Assembly: GCA_031277795.1 (NCBI GenBank)
Contig: JAITLQ010000003.1
Span: 1 to 42,355, forward strand
Direction of reading: 5' to 3'
Origin: Arthrobacter sp.
GTDB taxonomy: Bacteria; Actinomycetota; Actinomycetes; Actinomycetales; Micrococcaceae
DNA: 42,355 nucleotides
The notes under the pieces are model-generated. The model did not search any database. It saw nothing but the letters and a program-made list of their open reading frames with translations, and was not told where the DNA came from. The position numbers were made by a program, and so were the translations under genes. Of the stretch, positions 1 through 7,106 are shown one piece after another (position 1 is the stretch's first letter; each line of letters opens with the position of its first letter).

Positions 1-84
1 AACAAACTCAACCGCCGCCCACGCAAAACGCTCGGCTGGGAAACCCCAGCCGAACGCATGCGTGATCTAATCAAAGCCACCTAA
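1..84 (+). mobile_element. IS30-family transposase, C-terminal fragment
   Basis: The window opens inside a reading frame of 27 codons ending in TAA at 82-84. The residues contain RPRKTLGW followed by TPAER, the hallmark C-terminal end of IS30-family DDE transposases (N-RPRK-L-W-TP-E). Only the tail is present because the rest lies outside the window. It is followed 6 nt later by a sequence that matches, in inverted orientation, the element end at 42237-42265. I infer that this is the 3' end of an IS copy transcribed rightward. Confidence 0.85.
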
Positions 85-90
85 ACCACC

Positions 91-119
91 AGGTGTTGCG
101 AGGACCCATAGAAACCGCC
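91..119 (+). repeat. Right terminal inverted repeat of the left IS30-like copy
   Basis: Reverse-complementing these 29 bases and aligning them with 42237-42265 gives 25 identities and 4 mismatches, with the run CGCAACACCT shared exactly at the inner end. The position, 6 nt after the transposase stop, is where the right end of an IS should be. The precise outer boundary is uncertain because the outer GGCGG could be flank. No target duplication can be tested since the other end of this copy is outside the window. Confidence 0.75.
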
Positions 120-158
120 AAAAGGTGCGGGCCTCTCGCGTTGCGGCGCGGGTTTGGC

Positions 159-893
159 TCAGCGAGCGAGCTTGGAGCGCAGGGTCTCCCAGCGGGCGGC
201 CAGGCCCCACTTGACGACGTTGACGCCGGCCTCCTGGATGATGGAGCCGCTCATCTTCGACTCGCCAAACTCGCGCTCGACGAAGGTGATCGGCACCTCG
301 GTGATGGAGAAGTCGGCGCGGGCCGTGCGGAAGGTCATGTCCACCTGGAAGCCGTAGCCGACCGAGTCGACGGCGCCCAGGTCGAGGCCGCGCAGCGTGC
401 TCGCCTTGTAGGCGCGGTAGCCGGCGGTGATGTCGCGCAGCTTCAGGCCAAGGAAGAAGCGGGAAACGAAGCTGCCGGTGCGCGAGATCAGCTTGCGCGA
501 GAGCGGCCAGTTCACGACCTCGCCGCCCGGAACCCAGCGCGAGCCGATGACCAGGTCGGCGCCGGCCTCGGAGGCCTGCAGGAGGCGCGGGAGCTGCTCG
601 GGCTGGTGCGAGCCGTCCGCGTCCATCTCCACGAGGACGTCGTAGCCGCGCTCGAGGCCCCAGGCGAAGCCGGCGAGGTACGCGGCGCCGAGGCCCTCCT
701 TGCCCTTGCGGTGCAGCACGTGGATGTTTGCATCCTCGGCGCTCAGGCGATCGGCCAGCTCGCCGGTCCCGTCCGGGGAGTTGTCATCGGCGATGAGCAC
801 CTCCACCTCGGGGCAAGCGGCGCGCAGTCGGCCCACGGTCTTGGGCAGCGACTCCAACTCGTTGTAGGTCGGGATGATGGTGAGCACTCGCAC
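159..893 (-). CDS. ppm1: Polyprenol monophosphomannose synthase (GT2 family)
   Basis: This 244-aa protein should transfer mannose from GDP-mannose to polyprenyl phosphate at the inner face of the membrane, supplying donors for mannosylation of lipids or proteins. Seen: the GT2 opening IIPTYNE, then [14 protein letters not shown], and the metal-binding motif [14 protein letters not shown] near residue 90. Length and motifs fit the DPM1/Ppm1 catalytic domain without membrane segments. In mycobacteria the enzyme is fused to an apolipoprotein N-acyltransferase; no such domain is present here or next door. The start is GTG with an AAAGGA-like site about a dozen bases upstream. A TACAAT hexamer at 947-952 is a likely promoter. 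It is the last gene before the left IS, whose end lies 39 nt beyond its stop. Confidence 0.85.
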   Translation of the reverse strand: MRVLTIIPTYNELESLPKTVGRLRAACPEVEVLIADDNSPDGTGELADRLSAEDANIHVLHRKGKEGLGAAYLAGFAWGLERGYDVLVEMDADGSHQPEQLPRLLQASEAGADLVIGSRWVPGGEVVNWPLSRKLISRTGSFVSRFFLGLKLRDITAGYRAYKASTLRGLDLGAVDSVGYGFQVDMTFRTARADFSITEVPITFVEREFGESKMSGSIIQEAGVNVVKWGLAARWETLRSKLAR

Positions 894-946
894 GCGCTGA
901 TCGGTCCTTTGATGGCTGGTGTTCGGCCCGGGACGGACCAGCGTTC

Positions 947-952
947 ATTGTA
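947..952 (-). promoter_or_regulatory. Candidate -10 element of ppm
   Basis: On the minus strand the hexamer reads TACAAT, one base from the consensus TATAAT, in the 94-nt gap between the amidohydrolase stop and the ppm start. The transcript would carry a leader of about 45 nt. No convincing -35 is visible 16-18 bp upstream, as is common in high-GC actinobacteria. Confidence 0.5.
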
Positions 953-987
953 TCGCGGTGCCCGGCCGGCCCGCGGTGTGGCGCGGT

Positions 988-2622
988 TCACGCGCCGTGA
1001 ATGGGCACCCCGGCGCGCAGGGTCAGGAGTGAGTGCCGCTCGTCCGCGGCGGCCAGGGCCGCCAGGGTGGCGGCGGGCCCGGTCCCGCTCGCCGCCCGGT
1101 GCTCGACGTCGGGTGCCCGCCACAGCGCGAGGTCCGCCTGGGTGCCCACCACCAGGGTGCCGGGGCTGCTCGCCGTGCCGGGGCGCAGCGCCGCGGCGCG
1201 CCCGCCGACGGTGTGGGCTGCGAAGGCCGCCTCGACGCCGAGCCGCTCCCCCTCGTGGTGGTGCCGCAGGGCGGCCGCCACGCTGCGCCACGGCCTGGCC
1301 CCCGTCACCGGCGTGTCGGAGCCGAAGGCGAGCGGGACTCCCGCCCGTGCCAGGGTGGCGAAGGGGTTCAGCGCGAGGGCACGGTCGGGGCCAAGCCGCT
1401 GCTCGTACAGGCCGCCGGGGAAGCCCCAGAGCTCGTCGAACCGGGGCTGGACCGAGGCGCAGACGCCGTAGTTGGCGAGCGCCGCCGCACCCCCTGCGTC
1501 GATCCCCTCGACGTGTTCGAGGCGGTGGCGGCCGGCCGCCAGCCGCGCCCCACCGAGGTCGGCGGCGGCGAGGCGCAGGCCCTCGAGGGCGGCGTCCACG
1601 CCGGCGTCGCCGATCACGTGGAAGGCGGCCTGCACGCCCGCGCGGGTGCAGGCGCTCAGGTGCGCGGCGATCGCCTCGGCCGCCAGGAGCAGCTCCCCGC
1701 TGCCCCGCGCCGCGTCGGCGTAGGGCGCCCGCAGGGCCGCCGTCCTGGCGCCGATGGATCCGTCGATCGAGAGGTCGCCGCCGAGCCCGGCGAGCCGGCC
1801 GCCCCACTCGGCCATCGCGGCGATCGCCTCGTGCGGGTGGGCCACGAGCTGGGCCCAATAGGCCACCACCTCGACCCGGTCCCCCGCCTCGGCCTCCGCC
1901 GCCAGCGCGAGGAGCCCGCGCAGATCGTCCGCACCCGAGACGTGCGGGGCCGCCATCTCGGTCATGGCGGCATGCCCCGTCGCCGCGAAGTGCTCTAGGG
2001 CCGCGAGCTGATAGGCCCGCGCCTGCTCCGCATCCGTCCGGGTGCCCAGCGCCCGCACCGCCGCGTGCGCCGCCTCGTCGAGCACCCCGTCCGCGGACAC
2101 CCCCGCCCTGGCCAACAGGCCGGCGGAGGCCAGGCCCGCGTGCACGTCGATGCGCGAGAGGAACACCTCGCGCCCGCCGGAGGCCCGCTCCAGCTCGCCC
2201 GGGGAGGGAAGCCTCGGATCGGCCCAGAGCGACTCGTCCCAGCCGTGGCCCAGGATCCGGGCCCCGGGCGGAAGCGCCGCCGCCTCGCGCCGCACGGCCT
2301 CGAGCAGCCCGGCGGCTCCCTCGACGCCCGAGACGTCAAGGGAGGCGAGGGCGCGCCCCGTCTCCGTGACGTGGGCGTGGGCGTCGACGAAGGCCGGAAG
2401 CGCCACGGCCCCGTGGGCCTCGACGATCGTGGGGGCCGCCAACTCCGAGGCCTCGCTCAGCGAGCCGGCCCACACGATCGCGCTGCGATCGATGAGCAAC
2501 GCCTCGACCGGACGCGTGGGCCCGGCGCCGCCAGCCGGCGGCCGCGCCCACGCGCGGACGCCCCGATAGAGGACCGGCCCGCCGCCCGCGGCCCCGGGCC
2601 GCCCCACCGGCGCCGCGCTCAT
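988..2622 (-). CDS. YtcJ-like metal-dependent amidohydrolase
   Basis: A 544-aa member of the amidohydrolase superfamily, whose members hydrolyse C-N bonds in amides or cyclic compounds using a TIM-barrel metal site. Seen: the first metal motif DAHAHVTETG after a small beta domain (about residue 80), AFHVIGDAG and RHRLEHVEG in the middle, and FGSDTPV near the end, the usual order His-x-His, His, His, Asp. Length matches the YtcJ/LAF3-type branch. The substrate cannot be told from sequence. The ATG overlaps the helY stop by 4 nt (ATGA), so it is translationally coupled to the helicase and probably co-expressed with the Tat/helY end of the cluster. Confidence 0.8.
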   Translation of the reverse strand: MSAAPVGRPGAAGGGPVLYRGVRAWARPPAGGAGPTRPVEALLIDRSAIVWAGSLSEASELAAPTIVEAHGAVALPAFVDAHAHVTETGRALASLDVSGVEGAAGLLEAVRREAAALPPGARILGHGWDESLWADPRLPSPGELERASGGREVFLSRIDVHAGLASAGLLARAGVSADGVLDEAAHAAVRALGTRTDAEQARAYQLAALEHFAATGHAAMTEMAAPHVSGADDLRGLLALAAEAEAGDRVEVVAYWAQLVAHPHEAIAAMAEWGGRLAGLGGDLSIDGSIGARTAALRAPYADAARGSGELLLAAEAIAAHLSACTRAGVQAAFHVIGDAGVDAALEGLRLAAADLGGARLAAGRHRLEHVEGIDAGGAAALANYGVCASVQPRFDELWGFPGGLYEQRLGPDRALALNPFATLARAGVPLAFGSDTPVTGARPWRSVAAALRHHHEGERLGVEAAFAAHTVGGRAAALRPGTASSPGTLVVGTQADLALWRAPDVEHRAASGTGPAATLAALAAADERHSLLTLRAGVPIHGA

Positions 2623-5600
2623 CGGCGACGGGCGGGCGCGGGGCGCCCCGCCGCGTCGTCGGGCGTGTCATCCCCCACCGCGGCCGACACGACGGCCGAG
2701 GCGGCCACGACGCCGCGGCGCACGAGCTCCGAGGCCGCGGAGGCGGTGTCGGAGACCTCCGGCGCCACGGCCGGATTCTGCGAGAGCTGACCGAGGAAGT
2801 CGATGACCTGCTTGGCCCACCGCACAAAGTCGCCCGCCTCCACCTGGCTCTCGGCCAGCGCCGAGGCGAGGTCCTCGCCGCAGGCCCAGCGATGCATGGG
2901 GTCGACGAGGCTCGCGTCCGGTGCGGGCGTCAGCTCGATGCGGTGATCCGATTCCAGGTCCTCCAGGCGGGACCACTGCGCCACCGCGAGGTCCCACACA
3001 TCGCGCACACCCTGCGGCCAGTGCCGCGGGCCGGCCTCGGCGTCGCGCTTGGGCTGATAGACGAACATCGTGGCGGCGGCGGCCATCGCCGCGGGGCTGA
3101 GGCCCTGCAGCCCGCCCTCCCCCAGCACGAGGGCGGTCAGCAGGTCCCGCTCCCCGTAGATGCGCAGCATGGTGTGGCCGGCATCGCTCACGCGGGCGGT
3201 CTCGCCCTCCCCCTTGACGTAGCCCACCGAACGCAACACGGCGGTCACGCGGTCGAAGGTGCGCGCGATGGTGTGCGTGCGGCCCATGATCTGGGACTCG
3301 AGCCGGTCGGCCTCCGCCTTGAGCTTCTGGTGCCGCTCGGCCCAGCGGGCGTGCTGCTCGCGCTCGGGGCAGGCGTGGCACGGATGCCGCTTGAGCTCCT
3401 GCTCCAGCTCCTCGATCACGGCCCCCGGATCCTCGTCCCCCGCGAAAGCGAAGCCGGGCGTGCGGCGATGCGGGTCCGGGCGGGCGTCCCGCAGGGCGTT
3501 GCGCAAGCTCGAAGCGAGATCGTTGCGCTCCTGCGGCGAGCGGCCCGTGAAGTGCTTGGGGACGCGCAGGGTGCCCAAGATCTCGAGGGGCCCGTCGAGG
3601 TCGCTCGCCGCGAGGCGTCGCAGCCTCCCTTCCAGCGTGAGGACCGTGGGCCGAGGGTCCTTGAGCGAGGGCGCCAGCTGGGTCACGACGGCGTGGCCGA
3701 GGTTGCGCGGGCCCCTAATCTCCACGATGTCGCCACGGCCGAGGGCCTCGAGCGAGAGTTCGGCGGAGGACCGCCTGGCCCTGCCCCGCGACTTGGAGGC
3801 CGACTTCTGGGCCTTGTTCAGGCGCTGGCGCAGGCGCGCGTACTCCTCGAAGTCGCCGAGGTGGCACGTCATGGCCTCGGCATAGCCGGCGAGGGATTCC
3901 TTGCGCCCCGCCAGCTGCCTGGCCAGCCCCACGACTGAGGCGTCCGCCTGGTACTGGGCAAAGGACTGCTCGAGCACGCTGCGGGCCTGGCGCACCCCGA
4001 GCCGCGAGAGCAGGTTCAGACTCATGTTGTAGGTGGGGCGGAAGCTGGAGTTCAGCGGATAGGTGCGCCGCGAGGCCAGGCCGGCCACGGCGAGCGGGTC
4101 CATGCCCTGGTGCCACGAGACGACGGCGTGACCCTCCACGTCGATGCCGCGCCGCCCGGCGCGGCCGGTGAGCTGGGTGTACTCGCCGGGCGTGACGGGG
4201 GCGTGGGTCTCGCCGTTGAACTTGTCGAGCTTCTCGAGCACGACCGAGCGGGCCGGCATGTTCACGCCGAGCGCGAGGGTCTCCGTTGCGTACACGACCT
4301 TGCACAGGCCGCGCGCGAAGAGCTGCTCGACCGCCTCCTTGAAGACGGGAATGAGGCCGGCGTGGTGCGAGGCGATGCCGCGCAGGAGGCCGTCGCGCCA
4401 CGGCCAGTAGCCAACCACGTCGAGGTCCTCGGCCGGCAGCCGGCGCGCGGCCTGCTCCAGCACCTCCTCGATCTGGCGGCGCTCCTGCCGGGTGGTGAGG
4501 TCGACGCCGGCCCGCACGTTCTGCGCCACGGCCGCGTCGCAGCCCTTGCGCGAGAACACGAAAACGATGGCGGGGAGCAGGCCGGCGTCGTCCAGGCTCG
4601 CCACGGTTGCTGGGCGCGAGGCGCCGCGGGAGCGGTGCCCGCCGCTGGCCGTGAGCGAGCCGGAACCCGTGGCGTCGCCGCGCGGCCCGGGCCGGCCGCG
4701 GCGTCGGCCCCTGTCCTGGCGGGAGCGCCCGCCGCGCCCGCCCACGCGGGCCGTGTGCTCCCCCGCCCCGCCGCCGAAGGCCGCCGGGGAACGCCGGGCG
4801 AGCTTGACGAGCTCGGGGTTGACGACGGCGCCGGAGTCGGCGCTCTCCTCGAAGGAGACGTCCTCGGCGAACAGATCGAGAAGCTCGTTGCCGACCATGA
4901 CGTGCTGCCACAGCGGTACCGGGCGGTGTTCTGACACGATGACGTCGGTGGCCCCGCGCACGGCCTCGAGCCAGCCGCCGAACTCCTCGGCGTTGGACAC
5001 CGTTGCGGAGAGCGAGACCACCTTGGCGCTGCGCGGGAGCTGGAGGATGACCTCTTCCCACACAGCGCCGCGATCCTTGTCCGCCAGGTAGTGCACCTCG
5101 TCCATGACCACGTACTCGAGCCCGCCCAAAGTGGGCGAGGAGGCGTAGAGCATATTGCGCAGCACCTCGGTGGTCATGACCACGATGTCCGCCTCGGAGT
5201 TCACCGCCGTGTCGCCCGTGAGCAGACCGACTTTGTCCGCCCCGTGGCGCCTGGCAAACTCGGCGAACTTCTGGTTCGAGAGCGCCTTAATGGGCGTCGT
5301 GTAGAAGGCCTTGGTCCCGTGGGCCAGCGCCAGGTGCACGGCGAACTCGCCCACCACTGTCTTGCCGGCACCCGTGGGCGCCGCGACGAGCACGCCCTTG
5401 CCCGCCTCGAGGGACTCGCACGCACGGCGCTGGAAGTCGTCGAGGGGGAAGTCGAGCGCGCCGGCGAAGGCGCCGAGCTCGGTGCGGGCCTGCTCGCCGC
5501 GCCGCTTGGCCGCCGCGAAGCGTTCGGCCGGGCTCGGCCCCGCGGCGGGGTCGTGGGATGTGGGATGGGACAGGCCCGCCCCGTCACCAGAGGTCACGGG

Positions 5601-5627
5601 GCGGGAAGGACGACGGCGGCTTGGCAC
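2619..5627 (-). CDS. helY: HelY, Ski2/Mtr4-like DEVH-box RNA helicase
   Basis: A 1002-aa superfamily 2 helicase expected to unwind RNA with ATP. Seen: Walker A APTGAGKT at about 83-90, DEVH at 176-179, SAT at 207-209, and motif VI QLTGRAGRRG in the middle of the chain. A pair of cysteines in HPCHACPERE (around residue 750) is typical of the HelY C-terminal half. Residues about 285-340, between the two RecA domains, are a basic Gly/Arg-rich stretch (GGRGGRSRQDRGRRRGRPGP and on) that looks disordered and could bind RNA. The GTG start lies 3 nt after the tatC stop, with AGGAG inside the tatC end as ribosome site. The order tatA-tatC-helY is the same as in mycobacteria. Confidence 0.92.
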   Translation of the reverse strand: MPSRRRPSRPVTSGDGAGLSHPTSHDPAAGPSPAERFAAAKRRGEQARTELGAFAGALDFPLDDFQRRACESLEAGKGVLVAAPTGAGKTVVGEFAVHLALAHGTKAFYTTPIKALSNQKFAEFARRHGADKVGLLTGDTAVNSEADIVVMTTEVLRNMLYASSPTLGGLEYVVMDEVHYLADKDRGAVWEEVILQLPRSAKVVSLSATVSNAEEFGGWLEAVRGATDVIVSEHRPVPLWQHVMVGNELLDLFAEDVSFEESADSGAVVNPELVKLARRSPAAFGGGAGEHTARVGGRGGRSRQDRGRRRGRPGPRGDATGSGSLTASGGHRSRGASRPATVASLDDAGLLPAIVFVFSRKGCDAAVAQNVRAGVDLTTRQERRQIEEVLEQAARRLPAEDLDVVGYWPWRDGLLRGIASHHAGLIPVFKEAVEQLFARGLCKVVYATETLALGVNMPARSVVLEKLDKFNGETHAPVTPGEYTQLTGRAGRRGIDVEGHAVVSWHQGMDPLAVAGLASRRTYPLNSSFRPTYNMSLNLLSRLGVRQARSVLEQSFAQYQADASVVGLARQLAGRKESLAGYAEAMTCHLGDFEEYARLRQRLNKAQKSASKSRGRARRSSAELSLEALGRGDIVEIRGPRNLGHAVVTQLAPSLKDPRPTVLTLEGRLRRLAASDLDGPLEILGTLRVPKHFTGRSPQERNDLASSLRNALRDARPDPHRRTPGFAFAGDEDPGAVIEELEQELKRHPCHACPEREQHARWAERHQKLKAEADRLESQIMGRTHTIARTFDRVTAVLRSVGYVKGEGETARVSDAGHTMLRIYGERDLLTALVLGEGGLQGLSPAAMAAAATMFVYQPKRDAEAGPRHWPQGVRDVWDLAVAQWSRLEDLESDHRIELTPAPDASLVDPMHRWACGEDLASALAESQVEAGDFVRWAKQVIDFLGQLSQNPAVAPEVSDTASAASELVRRGVVAASAVVSAAVGDDTPDDAAGRPAPARRR

Positions 5628-5630
5628 GTC

Positions 5631-6434
5631 TCAGAGCTCCTGAAGGGGTAGTGCCGAATCGGCGTTGGCTGCGGTGTCTTCCTCTTGGGCCTCGCGCCGC
5701 TTGCGCTTGCGCCGGTCAAAAATGAGGCACAACAAGAACGCGATGCCAAAGAGCAAGAACAAGGGCACCGCCAGCACCAGCATGGTGATGGCGTCTCCGC
5801 CCGGGGCCGCGACGGCAGCAAAGAGGGCGATCACGAAGACCGTGATGCGCCAGTGCTTCATGATGGCGGTGGCCGGGAGGACGCCCAAGAGGTTCAGCCC
5901 AACCATGAGCACCGGGATGATCATGGCCACGCCAAAGGCGAGCGTCAGCCTGACGACAAACGCGATGTACGTCTGCGCCTCGATGAATTGGGCGCCCTGG
6001 TCCGGGATCAGCGAGGTGAAGAACTGCATGGCGTGCGGCAAGACGAACACGCCGAGCACGACGCCGCCGACAAAGAGCGGAACGGCGGCGGCGATGAAGG
6101 CGACCGAGAGCCGGCGTTCCTTCTTGTGCAGCCCGGGGACAATGAAGGCCCACAGCTGCCAGAGAATCACCGGGGAGGCGATCACCAAGCCGATCCACAG
6201 CGACACCTTGATCATCATGTCCAACGGCGACACGGCGGTGGTGAAGTTCAGGCGGCCGCCTTGTGCCGCCACCTGCTCCGCCAGGAAACTCATGACGGGT
6301 CGGTACAGGAAGAATCCACCGATGAGCGTGAAGACGAGGACGCCGAGGCACACGAACAGCCGGTTGCGAGCCTCGATGAGATGGGCCTTGAGGGGCATCC
6401 GCCCCTCAGGGTCCTTCTTGTTCTTTGAGGACAT
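5631..6434 (-). CDS. tatC: Twin-arginine translocase subunit TatC
   Basis: This 267-aa polytopic membrane protein is the signal-peptide receptor of the Tat pathway, which exports folded proteins. Seen: an N-terminal KAHLIEARNRL matching the conserved HLxELRxR region (the usual Leu is Ala here), the first periplasmic loop FLAEQVAAQ, and IVPGLHKKERR carrying the conserved Glu after the second helix. Six hydrophobic segments can be followed through to a Lys/Arg-rich cytoplasmic tail. It starts 2 nt after the tatA stop, so the two are co-transcribed. No tatB is seen, as is usual for a TatAC cluster next to helY. Confidence 0.95.
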   Translation of the reverse strand: MSSKNKKDPEGRMPLKAHLIEARNRLFVCLGVLVFTLIGGFFLYRPVMSFLAEQVAAQGGRLNFTTAVSPLDMMIKVSLWIGLVIASPVILWQLWAFIVPGLHKKERRLSVAFIAAAVPLFVGGVVLGVFVLPHAMQFFTSLIPDQGAQFIEAQTYIAFVVRLTLAFGVAMIIPVLMVGLNLLGVLPATAIMKHWRITVFVIALFAAVAAPGGDAITMLVLAVPLFLLFGIAFLLCLIFDRRKRKRREAQEEDTAANADSALPLQEL

Positions 6435-6436
6435 GC

Positions 6437-6679
6437 TCAGGCGCGGGGGCCGGTCTGCCCGTCGTCGATGACGCGTCCCTCGACGGGCTCGTCACCGGCG
6501 GATGCGGAGGCCTCGGAGCCGGCGGTCGGCTTGTCGTCCTCCTTCATCTGGCGCACCTCGGACTTGAAGATGCGCATCGACTGCCCGAGGCTGCGGGCGA
6601 GCTTGGGCAGCTTCGGACCGGCAAAAAGCAGCAATGCGAGGACGATGATGATGACAAGATGCCATCCCTGGAGATGCAT
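6437..6679 (-). CDS. tatA: Twin-arginine translocase subunit TatA
   Basis: This 80-aa protein has a single N-terminal membrane helix ([13 protein letters not shown]), a short hinge, an amphipathic helix ([17 protein letters not shown]) and an acidic flexible tail. It oligomerises to form the translocation path together with TatC. The ATG is preceded by AAGGAAC at good spacing. One oddity is the hinge: it reads LLFAGPKLP, whereas actinobacterial TatA usually has FG directly followed by the x-x-KLP segment. The Phe and Gly are therefore separated by an Ala. The rest of the protein is standard. Confidence 0.93.
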   Translation of the reverse strand: MHLQGWHLVIIIVLALLLFAGPKLPKLARSLGQSMRIFKSEVRQMKEDDKPTAGSEASASAGDEPVEGRVIDDGQTGPRA

Positions 6680-6737
6680 GGTGTTCCTTTCGGGGGTCTA
6701 CGTCAAAGTCTAGAGGACATGGGACGTCCTCGGGTGA

Positions 6738-7106
6738 TTACTGCTCGACGTTCTCGTCGAGATCTCCCCAGCGACGGGGCCGGCCGTGGGCGTAGAGCGA
6801 GGCGATGCGCCGCTCGCGCCGCGCCGCAACGCGGGCGTCGCGTTCCCCCTCGCGCGTCTGGCGCACCTCGGCCGGATCCGCGAAGGCCGCATCCCATCCC
6901 GAAGGGAGGGAGCTGCGCGCCGACTCCGGCGCCGTGACGGGCTCGGCGTCCGGAACGTAGGCCCGCGCGAGCGCCTCCTGTGCGTCGGAGACCTCGCCGA
7001 GCAAGCCCTTGGCCTTGCGCCAGAGGTGAATGGCCCCCAGAACCATCACCAGCAGCAACACGAGGACCAAGACGATCCAGAGCAGGAGCCAGAACCACCA
7101 CGCCAT
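6738..7106 (-). CDS. Small single-pass membrane protein, unknown function
   Basis: A 122-aa protein with a tryptophan-rich N-terminal helix (AWWFWLLLWIVLVLVLLLVM), a short basic turn HLWRKAKG and a soluble charged tail rich in Arg and Glu. I do not recognise a domain. The ATG shares one base with the pafBC stop (TGATG), with GGGAGG about 9 nt upstream; a TTG two codons earlier is possible but less likely. Its place between pafBC and tatA suggests co-transcription with both. A weak hairpin (GAGGAC/GTCCTC, 6712-6731) separates it from tatA. Function is not inferable beyond a membrane location. Confidence 0.75.
   Translation of the reverse strand: MAWWFWLLLWIVLVLVLLLVMVLGAIHLWRKAKGLLGEVSDAQEALARAYVPDAEPVTAPESARSSLPSGWDAAFADPAEVRQTREGERDARVAARRERRIASLYAHGRPRRWGDLDENVEQ

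Noticed and set aside
93-2369. Long plus-strand frame of 758 codons over ppm and the amidohydrolase
   Set aside because: It is antisense to two genes with clear motifs and encodes Arg/Pro-rich low-complexity sequence, as expected in high-GC DNA.
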